A stretch of DNA of 64,000 nt from Pseudomonas sp. FP2196 (lineage in GTDB: Bacteria > Pseudomonadota > Gammaproteobacteria > Pseudomonadales > Pseudomonadaceae): the NCBI RefSeq assembly GCF_030687715.1, contig NZ_CP117445.1, positions 3,337,501-3,401,500 of the forward strand, written 5' to 3'. The notes under the pieces were generated by a model. That model was not told the origin of the DNA. It saw only the letters and a program-made list of their open reading frames with translations, and searched no databases. The translations under genes and the position numbers were made by a program. Each line of letters opens with the position of its first letter. The first letter of the stretch is position 1. Of this stretch, positions 19,070 to 27,934 are shown piece after piece.

Positions 19070-19243
19070 ATGACCGTGGCCCAAACGACCAAATACGTCA
19101 TCAAGTACAAACTCAACGGTGAGCGCCGCTTCGAGTTCGCGCAACTGGAAAACGGCACCGCCGAAGAAGCCAAAGCTGCGCTGGATGCCATTCACGATCA
19201 GACCGATGTGATCAGCGATATCGCCGTCAGCAAAGCGCTGTAG
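19070..19243 (+). CDS. Very small protein downstream of the DUF1883 gene
   Basis: A 57-codon frame starts with ATG after AGGT and ends in TAG. The product is soluble, with a beta-hairpin-like 'KYVIKYKLNGERRFEFAQL' and then a helix 'GTAEEAKAALDAIHD'. Codon choice has the strong third-position GC of neighbouring genes, which supports real coding. It has no recognised family and is short enough to be missed by length filters. Confidence 0.6.
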   Translation: MTVAQTTKYVIKYKLNGERRFEFAQLENGTAEEAKAALDAIHDQTDVISDIAVSKAL

Positions 19244-19255
19244 GACTGCGGCAGG

Positions 19256-19268
19256 AATTCAACCGCAA
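19256..19268 (+). promoter_or_regulatory. Ada-box-like sequence upstream of the alkylation-repair genes
   Basis: AAT-N6-GCAA fits the two-part site (AAT and GCAA) bound by methylated Ada in E. coli. It lies 75 bases before the 2OG oxygenase remnant that heads the alkB block. A close copy occurs upstream of ada. Binding is inferred. Confidence 0.4.
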
Positions 19269-19342
19269 GCGGCGGAGTGATCTGCCGCCGGGGCCTGCCT
19301 AAACTGACCGCCTCGACCTTGAGTCAAGGAGTCAGCCTGTCG

Positions 19343-19684
19343 ATGTCCCCCTCCCGGCTGGATGCGCTCGACTGGGCCAGCCTGGAACAGCAACTGGATC
19401 AGGACGGCTGCGCGATCATCCGTTCGCTGCTGCATGGCGAGACCTGTGATCGTTTGAGCGGCCTGTATCCGCAGACCGAACCCTTTCGTTCGCAGGTCAT
19501 CATGGCCCGCCACGGTTTCGGTCGCGGCGAATACAAGTACTTCCGCTATCCACTTCCCCCGACCGTAGAACGTCTGCGCACTGCGCTCTATCCGCGCCTG
19601 GTGCCAATCGCCAACCGCTGTGTCAGTCGCCTGCACAGTGGAAAAAGGCATACCCTAGGCATCATCTTTCACGACGCCACATAA
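19343..19684 (+). CDS. 2OG-Fe(II) oxygenase remnant with internal deletion
   Basis: The 113-residue frame starts like the 2OG-Fe(II) oxygenases found beside alkB in Pseudomonas ('LDWASLEQQLDQDGCAIIRS', 'MARHGFGRGEYKYFRYPLP'). It then jumps at about residue 97 ('IANRCVSRLHSGKRHTLG') to the extreme C-terminus ('LGIIFHDAT'). Family members I know are about 210-230 residues and carry the iron-binding His-x-Asp and second His in the missing part, so this protein cannot bind iron. The reading frame remains open. The start at 19343 has AAGGAG upstream at a slightly long distance. It precedes alkB by five bases. Confidence 0.72.
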   Translation: MSPSRLDALDWASLEQQLDQDGCAIIRSLLHGETCDRLSGLYPQTEPFRSQVIMARHGFGRGEYKYFRYPLPPTVERLRTALYPRLVPIANRCVSRLHSGKRHTLGIIFHDAT

Positions 19685-19689
19685 CCGCC

Positions 19690-20355
19690 ATGCAGCCTCA
19701 CACGTTCGATTTGTTCGCTGACAACGAACCCGCACAACAGCCACGCGCCGAACAGATCGGCGAACAATCGTGGGTGCTTCGCGGTTTTGCCCTGCCGCTT
19801 ATCGAGCAATTGCTGCCGGCGCTGGATGCCATTCTCGTCGCCGCCCCGCTTCGCCACATGGTTACTCCTGGCGGCTACAGCATGTCAGTGGGCACCAGCA
19901 GTTGCGGGGCGCTGGGCTGGATTACCGATCGCAGCGGCTATCGTTATTCACGTGTCGATCCGCTCAGCGGTTTGCCCTGGCCGCAGATGCCAGCAGTGTT
20001 TGCTGATCTGGCGCATTCGGCGGCGCTGGAATCGGGGTTTTCCGGCTTCAAGGCAGATTCCTGCCTCATCAACCGATATGTCCCCGGCGCGAAGATGTCA
20101 TTGCATCAGGACAAAGACGAAAACGCCTACGCGGCGCCGATCGTTTCGCTGTCGCTAGGGTTGCCGGCGATGTTTCTGTTTGGCGGGTTCGCTCGAAGCG
20201 ACAAGAGCCAGCGAATTCCTTTGCTGCATGGCGATATGGTGATCTGGGGAGGCGTCGATCGTTTGCGCTTTCATGGGGTTTTGCCGATCAAGCAGGGTCG
20301 GCATCCACGGCTGGGCGAACAACGGATCAACCTGACTTTTCGTGTTGCTGGATAA
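19690..20355 (+). CDS. alkB: DNA oxidative demethylase AlkB
   Basis: The 221-residue dioxygenase removes methyl groups from 1-methyladenine and 3-methylcytosine in DNA using Fe(II) and 2-oxoglutarate. It has 'GGYSMSVGTSSCGALGW', substrate-loop 'YRYSRVDPLSGLPWPQMP', and iron ligands His and Asp in 'MSLHQDKDE' and His in 'RFHGVLPI'. The 2-oxoglutarate-binding arginines are in 'RINLTFRVAG' at the C-terminus. All catalytic residues are present. It is the middle gene of a repair block with the 2OG remnant and ada. Confidence 0.95.
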   Translation: MQPHTFDLFADNEPAQQPRAEQIGEQSWVLRGFALPLIEQLLPALDAILVAAPLRHMVTPGGYSMSVGTSSCGALGWITDRSGYRYSRVDPLSGLPWPQMPAVFADLAHSAALESGFSGFKADSCLINRYVPGAKMSLHQDKDENAYAAPIVSLSLGLPAMFLFGGFARSDKSQRIPLLHGDMVIWGGVDRLRFHGVLPIKQGRHPRLGEQRINLTFRVAG

Positions 20356-20363
20356 ATTGCAAA

Positions 20364-20376
20364 AGTTTGACCGCAA
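20364..20376 (+). promoter_or_regulatory. Ada-box-like sequence upstream of ada
   Basis: AGT-N6-GCAA differs by one base from the AAT-N6-GCAA consensus. It shares ACCGCAAG with the copy at 19256-19268, giving two similar sites in front of two repair units. It lies 67 bases before the ada start. Confidence 0.35.
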
Positions 20377-20442
20377 GGCCCGGGGTGTTGCGCCCACCCA
20401 CGCGGGTTAACCTGAATCAAACAGGTCAATGGATTACCCACC

Positions 20443-21510
20443 ATGAAAACGCTTTCGACCCGCTTTAACGTTGAAGACGATCCACGTTGGGCCGCCGTGG
20501 TAGCGCGGGATCCAAGGGCTGACGGGCAATTTGTCTACGCCGTGAAAACCACTGGCATTTACTGTCGCCCGAGCGGTCTTGCGCGGTTGCCGAAACCACA
20601 GAACGTCGAATTCTTCGACACCGCCGAACAGGCTGAAGCCGCCGGGTATCGCCCCAGCAAACGAGCCAGCAAGGATCAGAGTGACGTGAGCGCGCACCAT
20701 GCCGCCACGGTGGCGGCAGCCTGCCGCCAGATCGAGTCCGCCGAAACCTTGCCGGCACTCAACGAACTCGCTGAGAAAGCCGGGTTAAGCCCCTTTCATT
20801 TCCACCGTGTATTCAAAGCCGCGACAGGACTGACGCCCAAGGGTTACGCCAGTGCGCACCGCTCGCGCAAAGTCCGTGAACGTCTGGCGGACGGAGGTTC
20901 TGTGACCGATGCGCTGTATGACGCGGGTTTCAATTCCAACAGCCGTTTTTATGAAGCCGCCGATCAGTTGTTGGGAATGAAGCCCGGCGACTACCGCGCC
21001 GCCGGGCGCAACAACGATATTCGTTTCGCCGTCGGGCAATGTTCACTCGGGGCGATTCTGGTGGCGCAGAGCGAACGCGGCGTTTGCGCGATCCTGTTAG
21101 GCGACGATCCTCACCAACTGGTGTGTGACCTCCAGGACCAGTTCCGCAAGGCGAACCTGATTGGCGCCGACTCTGGATTTGAACAGTTGATCGCCAAAGT
21201 GGTGGGTTTTATCGAAACACCGGCCATTGGCCTGGATTTGCCGCTGGATGTGCGCGGCACGGCTTTTCAGGAACGCGTCTGGCAGGCGCTTCGGGAAATT
21301 CCGCTCGGCAGCACCGCCAGCTACACCGAGATTGCCCAGCGCATCGGCGCGCCGACCTCCATGCGCGCCGTGGCTCAAGCGTGCGGGGCCAACCGCCTGG
21401 CAGTGGCGATCCCTTGCCACCGCGTCGTGCGCAGCGATGGCAATCTCTCGGGCTACCGCTGGGGGGTGGAGCGCAAACGGCAATTGCTTGAGCGCGAGAC
21501 GCAGCCTTAG
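20443..21510 (+). CDS. ada: Ada: methylated-DNA repair protein and transcriptional activator, with altered zinc site
   Basis: The 355-residue protein has an N-terminal Ada domain (1-75), an AraC-type helix-turn-helix domain (about 85-180) and a C-terminal O6-methylguanine methyltransferase domain with acceptor 'AVAIPCHRVVRS'. In E. coli Ada the N-terminal methyl-phosphotriester sensor uses four zinc-bound cysteines. Here only the acceptor Cys in 'GIYCRPSG' remains: the second position is Gly, and the later CxxC is 'PSKRASKD'. The O6-repair domain is complete. Induction by phosphotriester methylation may therefore work differently or be lost. It follows alkB by 87 bases. Confidence 0.93.
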   Translation: MKTLSTRFNVEDDPRWAAVVARDPRADGQFVYAVKTTGIYCRPSGLARLPKPQNVEFFDTAEQAEAAGYRPSKRASKDQSDVSAHHAATVAAACRQIESAETLPALNELAEKAGLSPFHFHRVFKAATGLTPKGYASAHRSRKVRERLADGGSVTDALYDAGFNSNSRFYEAADQLLGMKPGDYRAAGRNNDIRFAVGQCSLGAILVAQSERGVCAILLGDDPHQLVCDLQDQFRKANLIGADSGFEQLIAKVVGFIETPAIGLDLPLDVRGTAFQERVWQALREIPLGSTASYTEIAQRIGAPTSMRAVAQACGANRLAVAIPCHRVVRSDGNLSGYRWGVERKRQLLERETQP

Positions 21511-21513
21511 CGA

Positions 21514-22497
21514 CTAGCGATTGACGTCAACCACAACACGTCCGCGAAGTTGTCCGGCCAGCAGTTTTGGCGCAGCTTCAATGACTTCGCTCAAGACGAT
21601 TTCATGACTGATCAATGGCAGCAAAGTGAAGTCCAGGTCCCTGGCCAGACGATCCCACGCTTCAAGGCGACGCGCCTTGGCTTGGGTCACGCTGTTGATA
21701 CCCGCCAAGGTGATACCCCGCAAAATGAACGGCGCCACCGACGCTGGAAAATCCATGCCCTGCGCCAGACCGCACGCGGCGACGGTGCCTTCTGCACGCG
21801 TACTGGCGCAGGCATTGGCCAACGTATGGCTGCCGACCGAGTCGATTACCGCTGCCCAGCGTTCCTTGGCCAGCGGTTTGCCCGGCTCGGACAGGGTCGC
21901 GCGGTCGATGATTTCGCTGGCGCCCAACTGCTTCAGGTATTCATGCTCGGACACCCGGCCGGTGGACGCCACAACCCGATAACCGAGCTTGCTCAGTAGC
22001 GCGACAGCGAAACTGCCGACGCCGCCGTTAGCGCCAGTGACGAGTACATCGCCCTGCTCCGGCGTCACACCATTACGTTCGAGCGCCAGAATGCACAGCA
22101 TTGCGGTGTATCCGGCGGTACCGACGGCCATCGCCTGTGCTGCCGTAAAAGCTTTGGGCAGTGGAATCAGCCAGTCACCATTGAGCCGTGCCTTCTGCGC
22201 CAGGCCACCCCAATGGCTTTCGCCGACGCCCCAGCCATTGAGCAGCACCTGGTCGCCCACCTTATAGTCAGGATGGGAACTGACTTCGACCGTGCCCGCC
22301 AGATCAATCCCCGGCACCAGCGGAAATTTGCGCACCACCGGGCTGCTGCCGGTAATCGCCAGACCGTCCTTGAAATTCAGCGTGCTGTAGGCGACGTTCA
22401 CCGTCACATTGCCCTCGGGCAATTGTTCTTCGTTGATCTGTTGAAGGTTGGCGCGATAACCGCTGTCGTCTTTATTGATCAAGATACCGTTGAACAT
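21514..22497 (-). CDS. YhdH/YhfP-family quinone oxidoreductase (acrylyl-CoA reductase type)
   Basis: The 327-residue zinc-independent medium-chain dehydrogenase has the N-terminal 'STLNFKDGLAITG' and 'PLVPGIDLAGTVEVSSHPDY'. It also has a nucleotide fold 'VLVTGANGGVGSFAVALLSKLGY'. The YhdH/AcuI group reduces acrylyl-CoA and related toxic enals with NADPH. The family assignment is firm; the specific substrate is inference. It converges on ada with a 3-base gap. Confidence 0.9.
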   Translation of the reverse strand: MFNGILINKDDSGYRANLQQINEEQLPEGNVTVNVAYSTLNFKDGLAITGSSPVVRKFPLVPGIDLAGTVEVSSHPDYKVGDQVLLNGWGVGESHWGGLAQKARLNGDWLIPLPKAFTAAQAMAVGTAGYTAMLCILALERNGVTPEQGDVLVTGANGGVGSFAVALLSKLGYRVVASTGRVSEHEYLKQLGASEIIDRATLSEPGKPLAKERWAAVIDSVGSHTLANACASTRAEGTVAACGLAQGMDFPASVAPFILRGITLAGINSVTQAKARRLEAWDRLARDLDFTLLPLISHEIVLSEVIEAAPKLLAGQLRGRVVVDVNR

Positions 22498-22687
22498 GCT
22501 GGCCTCTCATGGATGGAATTCAGATAGTCAGGCCCTTCAAATATCACATCGCAACACGTTGCCACACTCGACTTTCAGCCAGCGCGCGAATCTGCCGGGT
22601 ATTTCCATGGCTGACGACTATGCTTTTTCGACGGTCATGTTTTCGCTACTTTCCGTTTCAGAAACGGCCCTGTCGATGGAGCTGACA

Positions 22688-25138
22688 ATGTCTTACCCCC
22701 GTTCGTTCTGGCTGATGCTGATGCTCTGTCTGCTGACCTTGGGCAATGCCTGGGCAGCTCCGACCGCCGCGCCTACTGATGCGGCGCCCAGTGAGCCGAC
22801 ATGGCCGCAAGTCATTACCAGCGGCAAGGCCAAGCTGACCGTTTATCAGCCGCAACTCGACAGTTGGGACGGCTACACCCTCAATGCCCGCGCGGCCGTC
22901 GAAGCCAGCGGCGCCGATGGCAAGTCCACCTACGGCATCGTCCAGTTCAGCGCTCATACACTGGTCGACAAAGCCACCCGATGGGTCGCGCTTGACCAGT
23001 ACAAAATCGTCAAAGCTGATTTTCCGGCTGATGCGAGTCAGGCCGACACGTGGGTTGCAGCCCTGCAAAAGGATGCAACCAATCGCAAGAAAACCATCTC
23101 CCTCGATCAGCTCGAAGCCGCCGTCGGCGTGCTGTCAGCAGAACAGAAGGCTGAAAGTGCACCGCTGGAAAATACGCCACCTGCAATCATCAGTGCCGAC
23201 GTGCCGGCCTTGCTGGTTTACATCGACGGCGATGCGGCCTATCGACCGGTGGAGGGCACCGCGCTACACCGGGTCATCAACACTCGCCCTTTGCTGCTCA
23301 AAGACGCTCAGGGCAAACACTATCTGCGTGTATTCGACGGCTGGATGGTCGCTGACCAACTCGATGGAAACTACACGCGCCTGGCCACGCCATCTGCCGA
23401 ACTGGAAACAGCCAAACAGGCCGCCATCAAGAGCCGCCAGGTAGACCTGTTGACCGGACAAAGCGATCCGAAGGAGAAGATCCCGAGCCTGGCCAAGCCA
23501 CCGCAGCCGAAAATCTTCGTCACCACCACGCCCACCGAACTGATCGTCACCGACGGTACGCCACAGTGGCTACCGATTCAGGGCACAAGCCTGCTCTACG
23601 TGAGTAACACCACCGGGCACATCTTCAAGGAAATCGGTGATCAGAACAGTTACGTGCTGATCTCCGGCCGCTGGTTTAGTGCCAGTGACATGAGCGGGCC
23701 GTGGACGTTTACCCCAGCGGACAAGCTGCCCGCAGACTTCGCCAACATCCCGGACGACAGCCCCAAAGAAAACGTCAAAGCCTCGGTTGCCGGCACGCCT
23801 CAAGCCAAGGAAGCGGCGATTGCCGCCACGATTCCGCAGACCTCCGCAATCAAGAAAAGCGCGGTAAACATGACTACGCCGCAGTTTGACGGCGAGCCGC
23901 AGCTCAAAGCGATCAACACCACGCCACTGCAATATGTGGCTAACAGTGCAACGCCGATTATCCGTGTCGACAACGACAGCTGGTATGCGGTGGAAAACGG
24001 TATCTGGTTTACCGCCAACAGCGTGAGCGGCCCATGGGTTGTCGCCAGCTCCGTGCCGGCGGTGATCTATTCGATCCCGCCGAGTTCGCCGATGCACTAC
24101 CTCACTTATGTCAAAGTCTATGAGTCCAGCGGCGACACCGTGGTGGTCGGCTACACGCCCGGTTATCAGGGCTCGAACCTGGATCCCGCGACCGGTGTCG
24201 TGGTGTACGGCACCGGTTATCCGTACACGCCCTGGGTCGGCAGCGTCTGGTACGGGCCGCCAGTGACTTATGGCTTCGGCGTCGCCATACGCTACACACC
24301 CTGGACTGGCTGGACCTTCGGTTTCGGCTTCGGTTGGAGCTGGGGTGGCAGCACCGTTGCGATGGGCTGGGGCTGGGGTGCGTATCCGTGGTGGGGCAAT
24401 TACGGCTGGGGTTACGCCTGGGGTCCGCGCTTGTATCCCGCACCGCTGGCCTGGGGCGGCGCCGCTTACGGCTATCGCGGCGGTGCCTTGGCTTGGGGAC
24501 CGGGCGGATGGGCCGGGACTACCGGGAATATCTATCACCAGTGGGGCGACCGGGCGACCGTCAGTCGTGCCAGCGCTGGTTACAACGCCTGGACCGGTAA
24601 TCGCTGGGCGGGTCAGGTCGGGGCTTCCTATAACTCACGCACTGGCGTTGCGGCCGCTGGCCAACGAGGTGCCGTACACAACGTTTACACGGGTAATTAT
24701 GCCGCCGGGCGCAGCGGCGTTGCGGCCGGGCCGAACGGTGGCGCAATCGCCGGTCAGAAAGTCACCGCAGGTAATGTGCGCAACGGTACGCAGGTCACTG
24801 CCAGTCGCGGCGCGGCGTACAACCCCAATACGGGAAAAACCACCCAATATGGCGGTGTTCGTGGACAAAACGGCGGCGCCGCGCACGTCGGCGACAACGT
24901 GTATGCCGGCCGCGATGGCAATGTCTACAAGAAAACCGATGATGGCTGGCAATCCGTGGTCAAGGGCGGAGCAACACGCCCCGCCCCCGTCAATAACAAT
25001 GCCCAGTTGCAAAATCTCAACCGCGAATCCGCCGCGCGTAACTTCGGCAACCAGCGCACCAACAACTTTCAAAACTCCTCACGGAACATGAACCGCTCGT
25101 ATGGTGGCGGTGGCGGCGGCGGATTTAATCGCCGCTGA
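22688..25138 (+). CDS. Large exported Gly/Trp/Tyr-rich protein
   Basis: The 816-residue protein starts with a signal peptide ('FWLMLMLCLLTLGNAWA') at 22688, preceded by GGAG. The first 480 residues contain repeated units around 'PTELIVTDGTPQWLPIQGTS', 'YVSNTTGHIFK' and 'SGRWFSASDMSGPWTF'; a second set is 'TPIIRVDNDSWYAVENGIWF' and 'NSVSGPWVVASSVP'. The middle (about 530-640) is a Gly/Trp/Tyr-rich stretch, and the C-terminus is Asn/Gly/Arg-rich with 'GGGGGGFNRR'. Relatives in Pseudomonas are labelled carbohydrate-binding family V/XII. It is probably exported to the periplasm or surface; no catalytic motif is evident. Confidence 0.75.
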   Translation: MSYPRSFWLMLMLCLLTLGNAWAAPTAAPTDAAPSEPTWPQVITSGKAKLTVYQPQLDSWDGYTLNARAAVEASGADGKSTYGIVQFSAHTLVDKATRWVALDQYKIVKADFPADASQADTWVAALQKDATNRKKTISLDQLEAAVGVLSAEQKAESAPLENTPPAIISADVPALLVYIDGDAAYRPVEGTALHRVINTRPLLLKDAQGKHYLRVFDGWMVADQLDGNYTRLATPSAELETAKQAAIKSRQVDLLTGQSDPKEKIPSLAKPPQPKIFVTTTPTELIVTDGTPQWLPIQGTSLLYVSNTTGHIFKEIGDQNSYVLISGRWFSASDMSGPWTFTPADKLPADFANIPDDSPKENVKASVAGTPQAKEAAIAATIPQTSAIKKSAVNMTTPQFDGEPQLKAINTTPLQYVANSATPIIRVDNDSWYAVENGIWFTANSVSGPWVVASSVPAVIYSIPPSSPMHYLTYVKVYESSGDTVVVGYTPGYQGSNLDPATGVVVYGTGYPYTPWVGSVWYGPPVTYGFGVAIRYTPWTGWTFGFGFGWSWGGSTVAMGWGWGAYPWWGNYGWGYAWGPRLYPAPLAWGGAAYGYRGGALAWGPGGWAGTTGNIYHQWGDRATVSRASAGYNAWTGNRWAGQVGASYNSRTGVAAAGQRGAVHNVYTGNYAAGRSGVAAGPNGGAIAGQKVTAGNVRNGTQVTASRGAAYNPNTGKTTQYGGVRGQNGGAAHVGDNVYAGRDGNVYKKTDDGWQSVVKGGATRPAPVNNNAQLQNLNRESAARNFGNQRTNNFQNSSRNMNRSYGGGGGGGFNRR

Positions 25139-25250
25139 GCGCCTGCACCAGAGGATGTTCTGAATTTCAAAGTGGCCCTCAGTCCGGTTTTGCTGTTAAA
25201 ACCCGGCTTTGCCGTCCCTGCCCCGTTTCATCGTTCGGAGAAACGCTTTC

Positions 25251-26315
25251 ATGAGTCCATGGCCAGATACCCGCATTGTTGACCTGCTTGGCATTGAACT
25301 GCCGATCATCCAGGCCCCGATGGCCGGTGCGACGAACTCATCCATGGTGATCGCCGTGTGCAACGCCGGAGGTTTGGGCTCTATGCCAGCGGCGATGCTT
25401 AGCATTGAGCAATTGCGTGAAGAGCTGAAGACGATTCGCGCAAACACCGACAAGCCTTTCAATGTGAATTTCTTCTGCCATCAGCCACCGGCAGAAGATG
25501 AGCAGCGCGCGCGCGACTGGAAGAATCTGCTGGAACCGTACTACCGCGAACTGGGCGTCGACTTCGATGCGCCGACACCGGTGTCCAACCGGGCGCCGTT
25601 CGATGCAGCGGCGTGCGAAGTGCTGGAGGAATTCCGGCCTGAGGTGGTGAGTTTTCACTTCGGCCTGCCGGAAAAATCCTTGCTCGATCGAGTGAAAGCC
25701 ACCGGCGCAAAAATCCTCTCTTCTGCAACCACCGTCGATGAAGCGGTCTGGCTGGAGCAGAACGGTTGCGACGCGATCATCGCCATGGGCTATGAGGCTG
25801 GCGGCCATCGCGGGATGTTTCTCAGTGATGACTTGAGCAGCCAGGTCGGCACGTTTGCCCTGGTCCCGCAGGTAGTCGATGCAGTGAAAGTGCCGGTGAT
25901 TGCCGCCGGGGCGATTGCCGATGCCCGCGGAGTTGCGGCGGCTTTCATGCTGGGCGCTTCGGCGGCACAGGTCGGCACCGCGTATCTGTTCACCCCCGAA
26001 GCAAAAGTCAGCGCCTCGCATCACAAGGCCCTGCGCACGGCAAAAGAAAGTGAAACAGCGATCACCAACCTTTTCACCGGACGCCCGGCGCGGGGCATTC
26101 TCAACCGCGTCATGCGCGAGCTAGGGCCGATGACGCCAAAAGCGCCGGCATTCCCATTGGCCGGTGGTGCTCTGATGCCGCTGCGGGCGAAAGACGATGC
26201 ACAGTTCGCCAACCTCTGGGCGGGTCAGGCTTTCACGCTGGGCCAAGACGTCAGCAGCGCCGAACTGACGCGGCAGTTGGCCGAAGGCGCATTGGCAAAA
26301 CTGGTTCGACGTTGA
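25251..26315 (+). CDS. Nitronate monooxygenase
   Basis: The 354-residue FMN-dependent TIM-barrel enzyme oxidises alkyl nitronates (for example propionate 3-nitronate) to aldehyde and nitrite. Family blocks include 'PIIQAPMAGATNSSMVIAV', 'NVNFFCHQPP', 'GCDAIIAMGYEAGGHRGMF' and 'PVIAAGAIADARGVAAAFML', the FMN-phosphate-binding glycine loop. The start at 25251 has GGAG about ten bases upstream; an in-frame codon at 25209 is not supported. It stands alone between the exported protein and the molybdate operon. Confidence 0.9.
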   Translation: MSPWPDTRIVDLLGIELPIIQAPMAGATNSSMVIAVCNAGGLGSMPAAMLSIEQLREELKTIRANTDKPFNVNFFCHQPPAEDEQRARDWKNLLEPYYRELGVDFDAPTPVSNRAPFDAAACEVLEEFRPEVVSFHFGLPEKSLLDRVKATGAKILSSATTVDEAVWLEQNGCDAIIAMGYEAGGHRGMFLSDDLSSQVGTFALVPQVVDAVKVPVIAAGAIADARGVAAAFMLGASAAQVGTAYLFTPEAKVSASHHKALRTAKESETAITNLFTGRPARGILNRVMRELGPMTPKAPAFPLAGGALMPLRAKDDAQFANLWAGQAFTLGQDVSSAELTRQLAEGALAKLVRR

Positions 26316-26385
26316 AGGCAATCAGGGTGAGGAATCAAAAGTCTTCACCCGGTTTCTCACCAGCGCTTCCTGTTTGGCGGCATTT

Positions 26386-26409
26386 CGCTATATATTTCGC
26401 TATATAGCG
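26386..26409 (+). promoter_or_regulatory. ModE-type operator upstream of modA
   Basis: CGCTATATA-N6-TATATAGCG is a perfect inverted repeat. It corresponds closely to the ModE consensus (CGCTATATA and TATATAACG arms separated by six bases). It lies about 75 bases before modA, where ModE-molybdate would repress the operon. No modE gene is in the window. Confidence 0.85.
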
Positions 26410-26470
26410 ATTCCACCTCTGCATCGGCGCAGTCCATTCCAATAATAACTGCCCTCTGCACCGCCAATAA

Positions 26471-27250
<780 letters not shown>

Positions 27251-27931
27251 ATGTCGCTGACGAGTGCCGATTTCGCGGCGATCTGGCTGACCCTGAAACT
27301 GGCGTCACTGACCACCGTGATCCTGTTGATTGTCGGCACTCCGGTTGCCCTTTGGCTGTCGCGCACCCGCTCGTGGTTGCGCGGCCCGATCGGGGCGATC
27401 GTCGCCCTGCCCCTTGTGCTGCCGCCGACCGTCATCGGTTTCTATCTGTTGCTGATGATGGGGCCACACGGCGTTCTCGGTCAGTTCACTCAATGGCTGG
27501 GGCTCGGCACCCTGACGTTCAGTTTCACCGGACTGGTGATTGGTTCGGTGATCTATTCCATGCCTTTCGTGGTGCAACCTTTGCAAAACGCGTTCTCAGC
27601 GATCGGCACCCGCCCGCTGGAAGTGGCCGCCACGTTGCGCGCCAATCCGTGGGACACGTTTTTCAGCGTGATCCTGCCGCTGGCCCGTCCGGGTTTTGTC
27701 ACCGCAGCGATTCTCGGCTTCGCGCATACCGTCGGTGAATTTGGTGTCGTGCTGATGATCGGCGGCAATATTCCCGACAAAACCCGGGTGGTCTCGGTGC
27801 AAATCTACGACCACGTGGAAGCGATGGAATACGCCCAGGCTCATTGGCTGGCGGGCGCGATGCTGGTGTTTTCGTTTCTGGTGTTGCTGGTGCTGTACTC
27901 CAGCCGTAAAACCCGCGCGGGCTGGAGCTGA
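27251..27931 (+). CDS. modB: Molybdate ABC transporter permease
   Basis: The 226-residue inner-membrane protein has five or six hydrophobic segments and the permease EAA-type loop '[20 protein letters not shown]', which docks on the ATPase. The motif '[17 protein letters not shown]' is typical of ModB. Its start codon follows the modA stop without a gap, so translation is probably coupled. modC follows after three bases. Confidence 0.95.
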   Translation: MSLTSADFAAIWLTLKLASLTTVILLIVGTPVALWLSRTRSWLRGPIGAIVALPLVLPPTVIGFYLLLMMGPHGVLGQFTQWLGLGTLTFSFTGLVIGSVIYSMPFVVQPLQNAFSAIGTRPLEVAATLRANPWDTFFSVILPLARPGFVTAAILGFAHTVGEFGVVLMIGGNIPDKTRVVSVQIYDHVEAMEYAQAHWLAGAMLVFSFLVLLVLYSSRKTRAGWS

Positions 27932-27934
27932 TCA

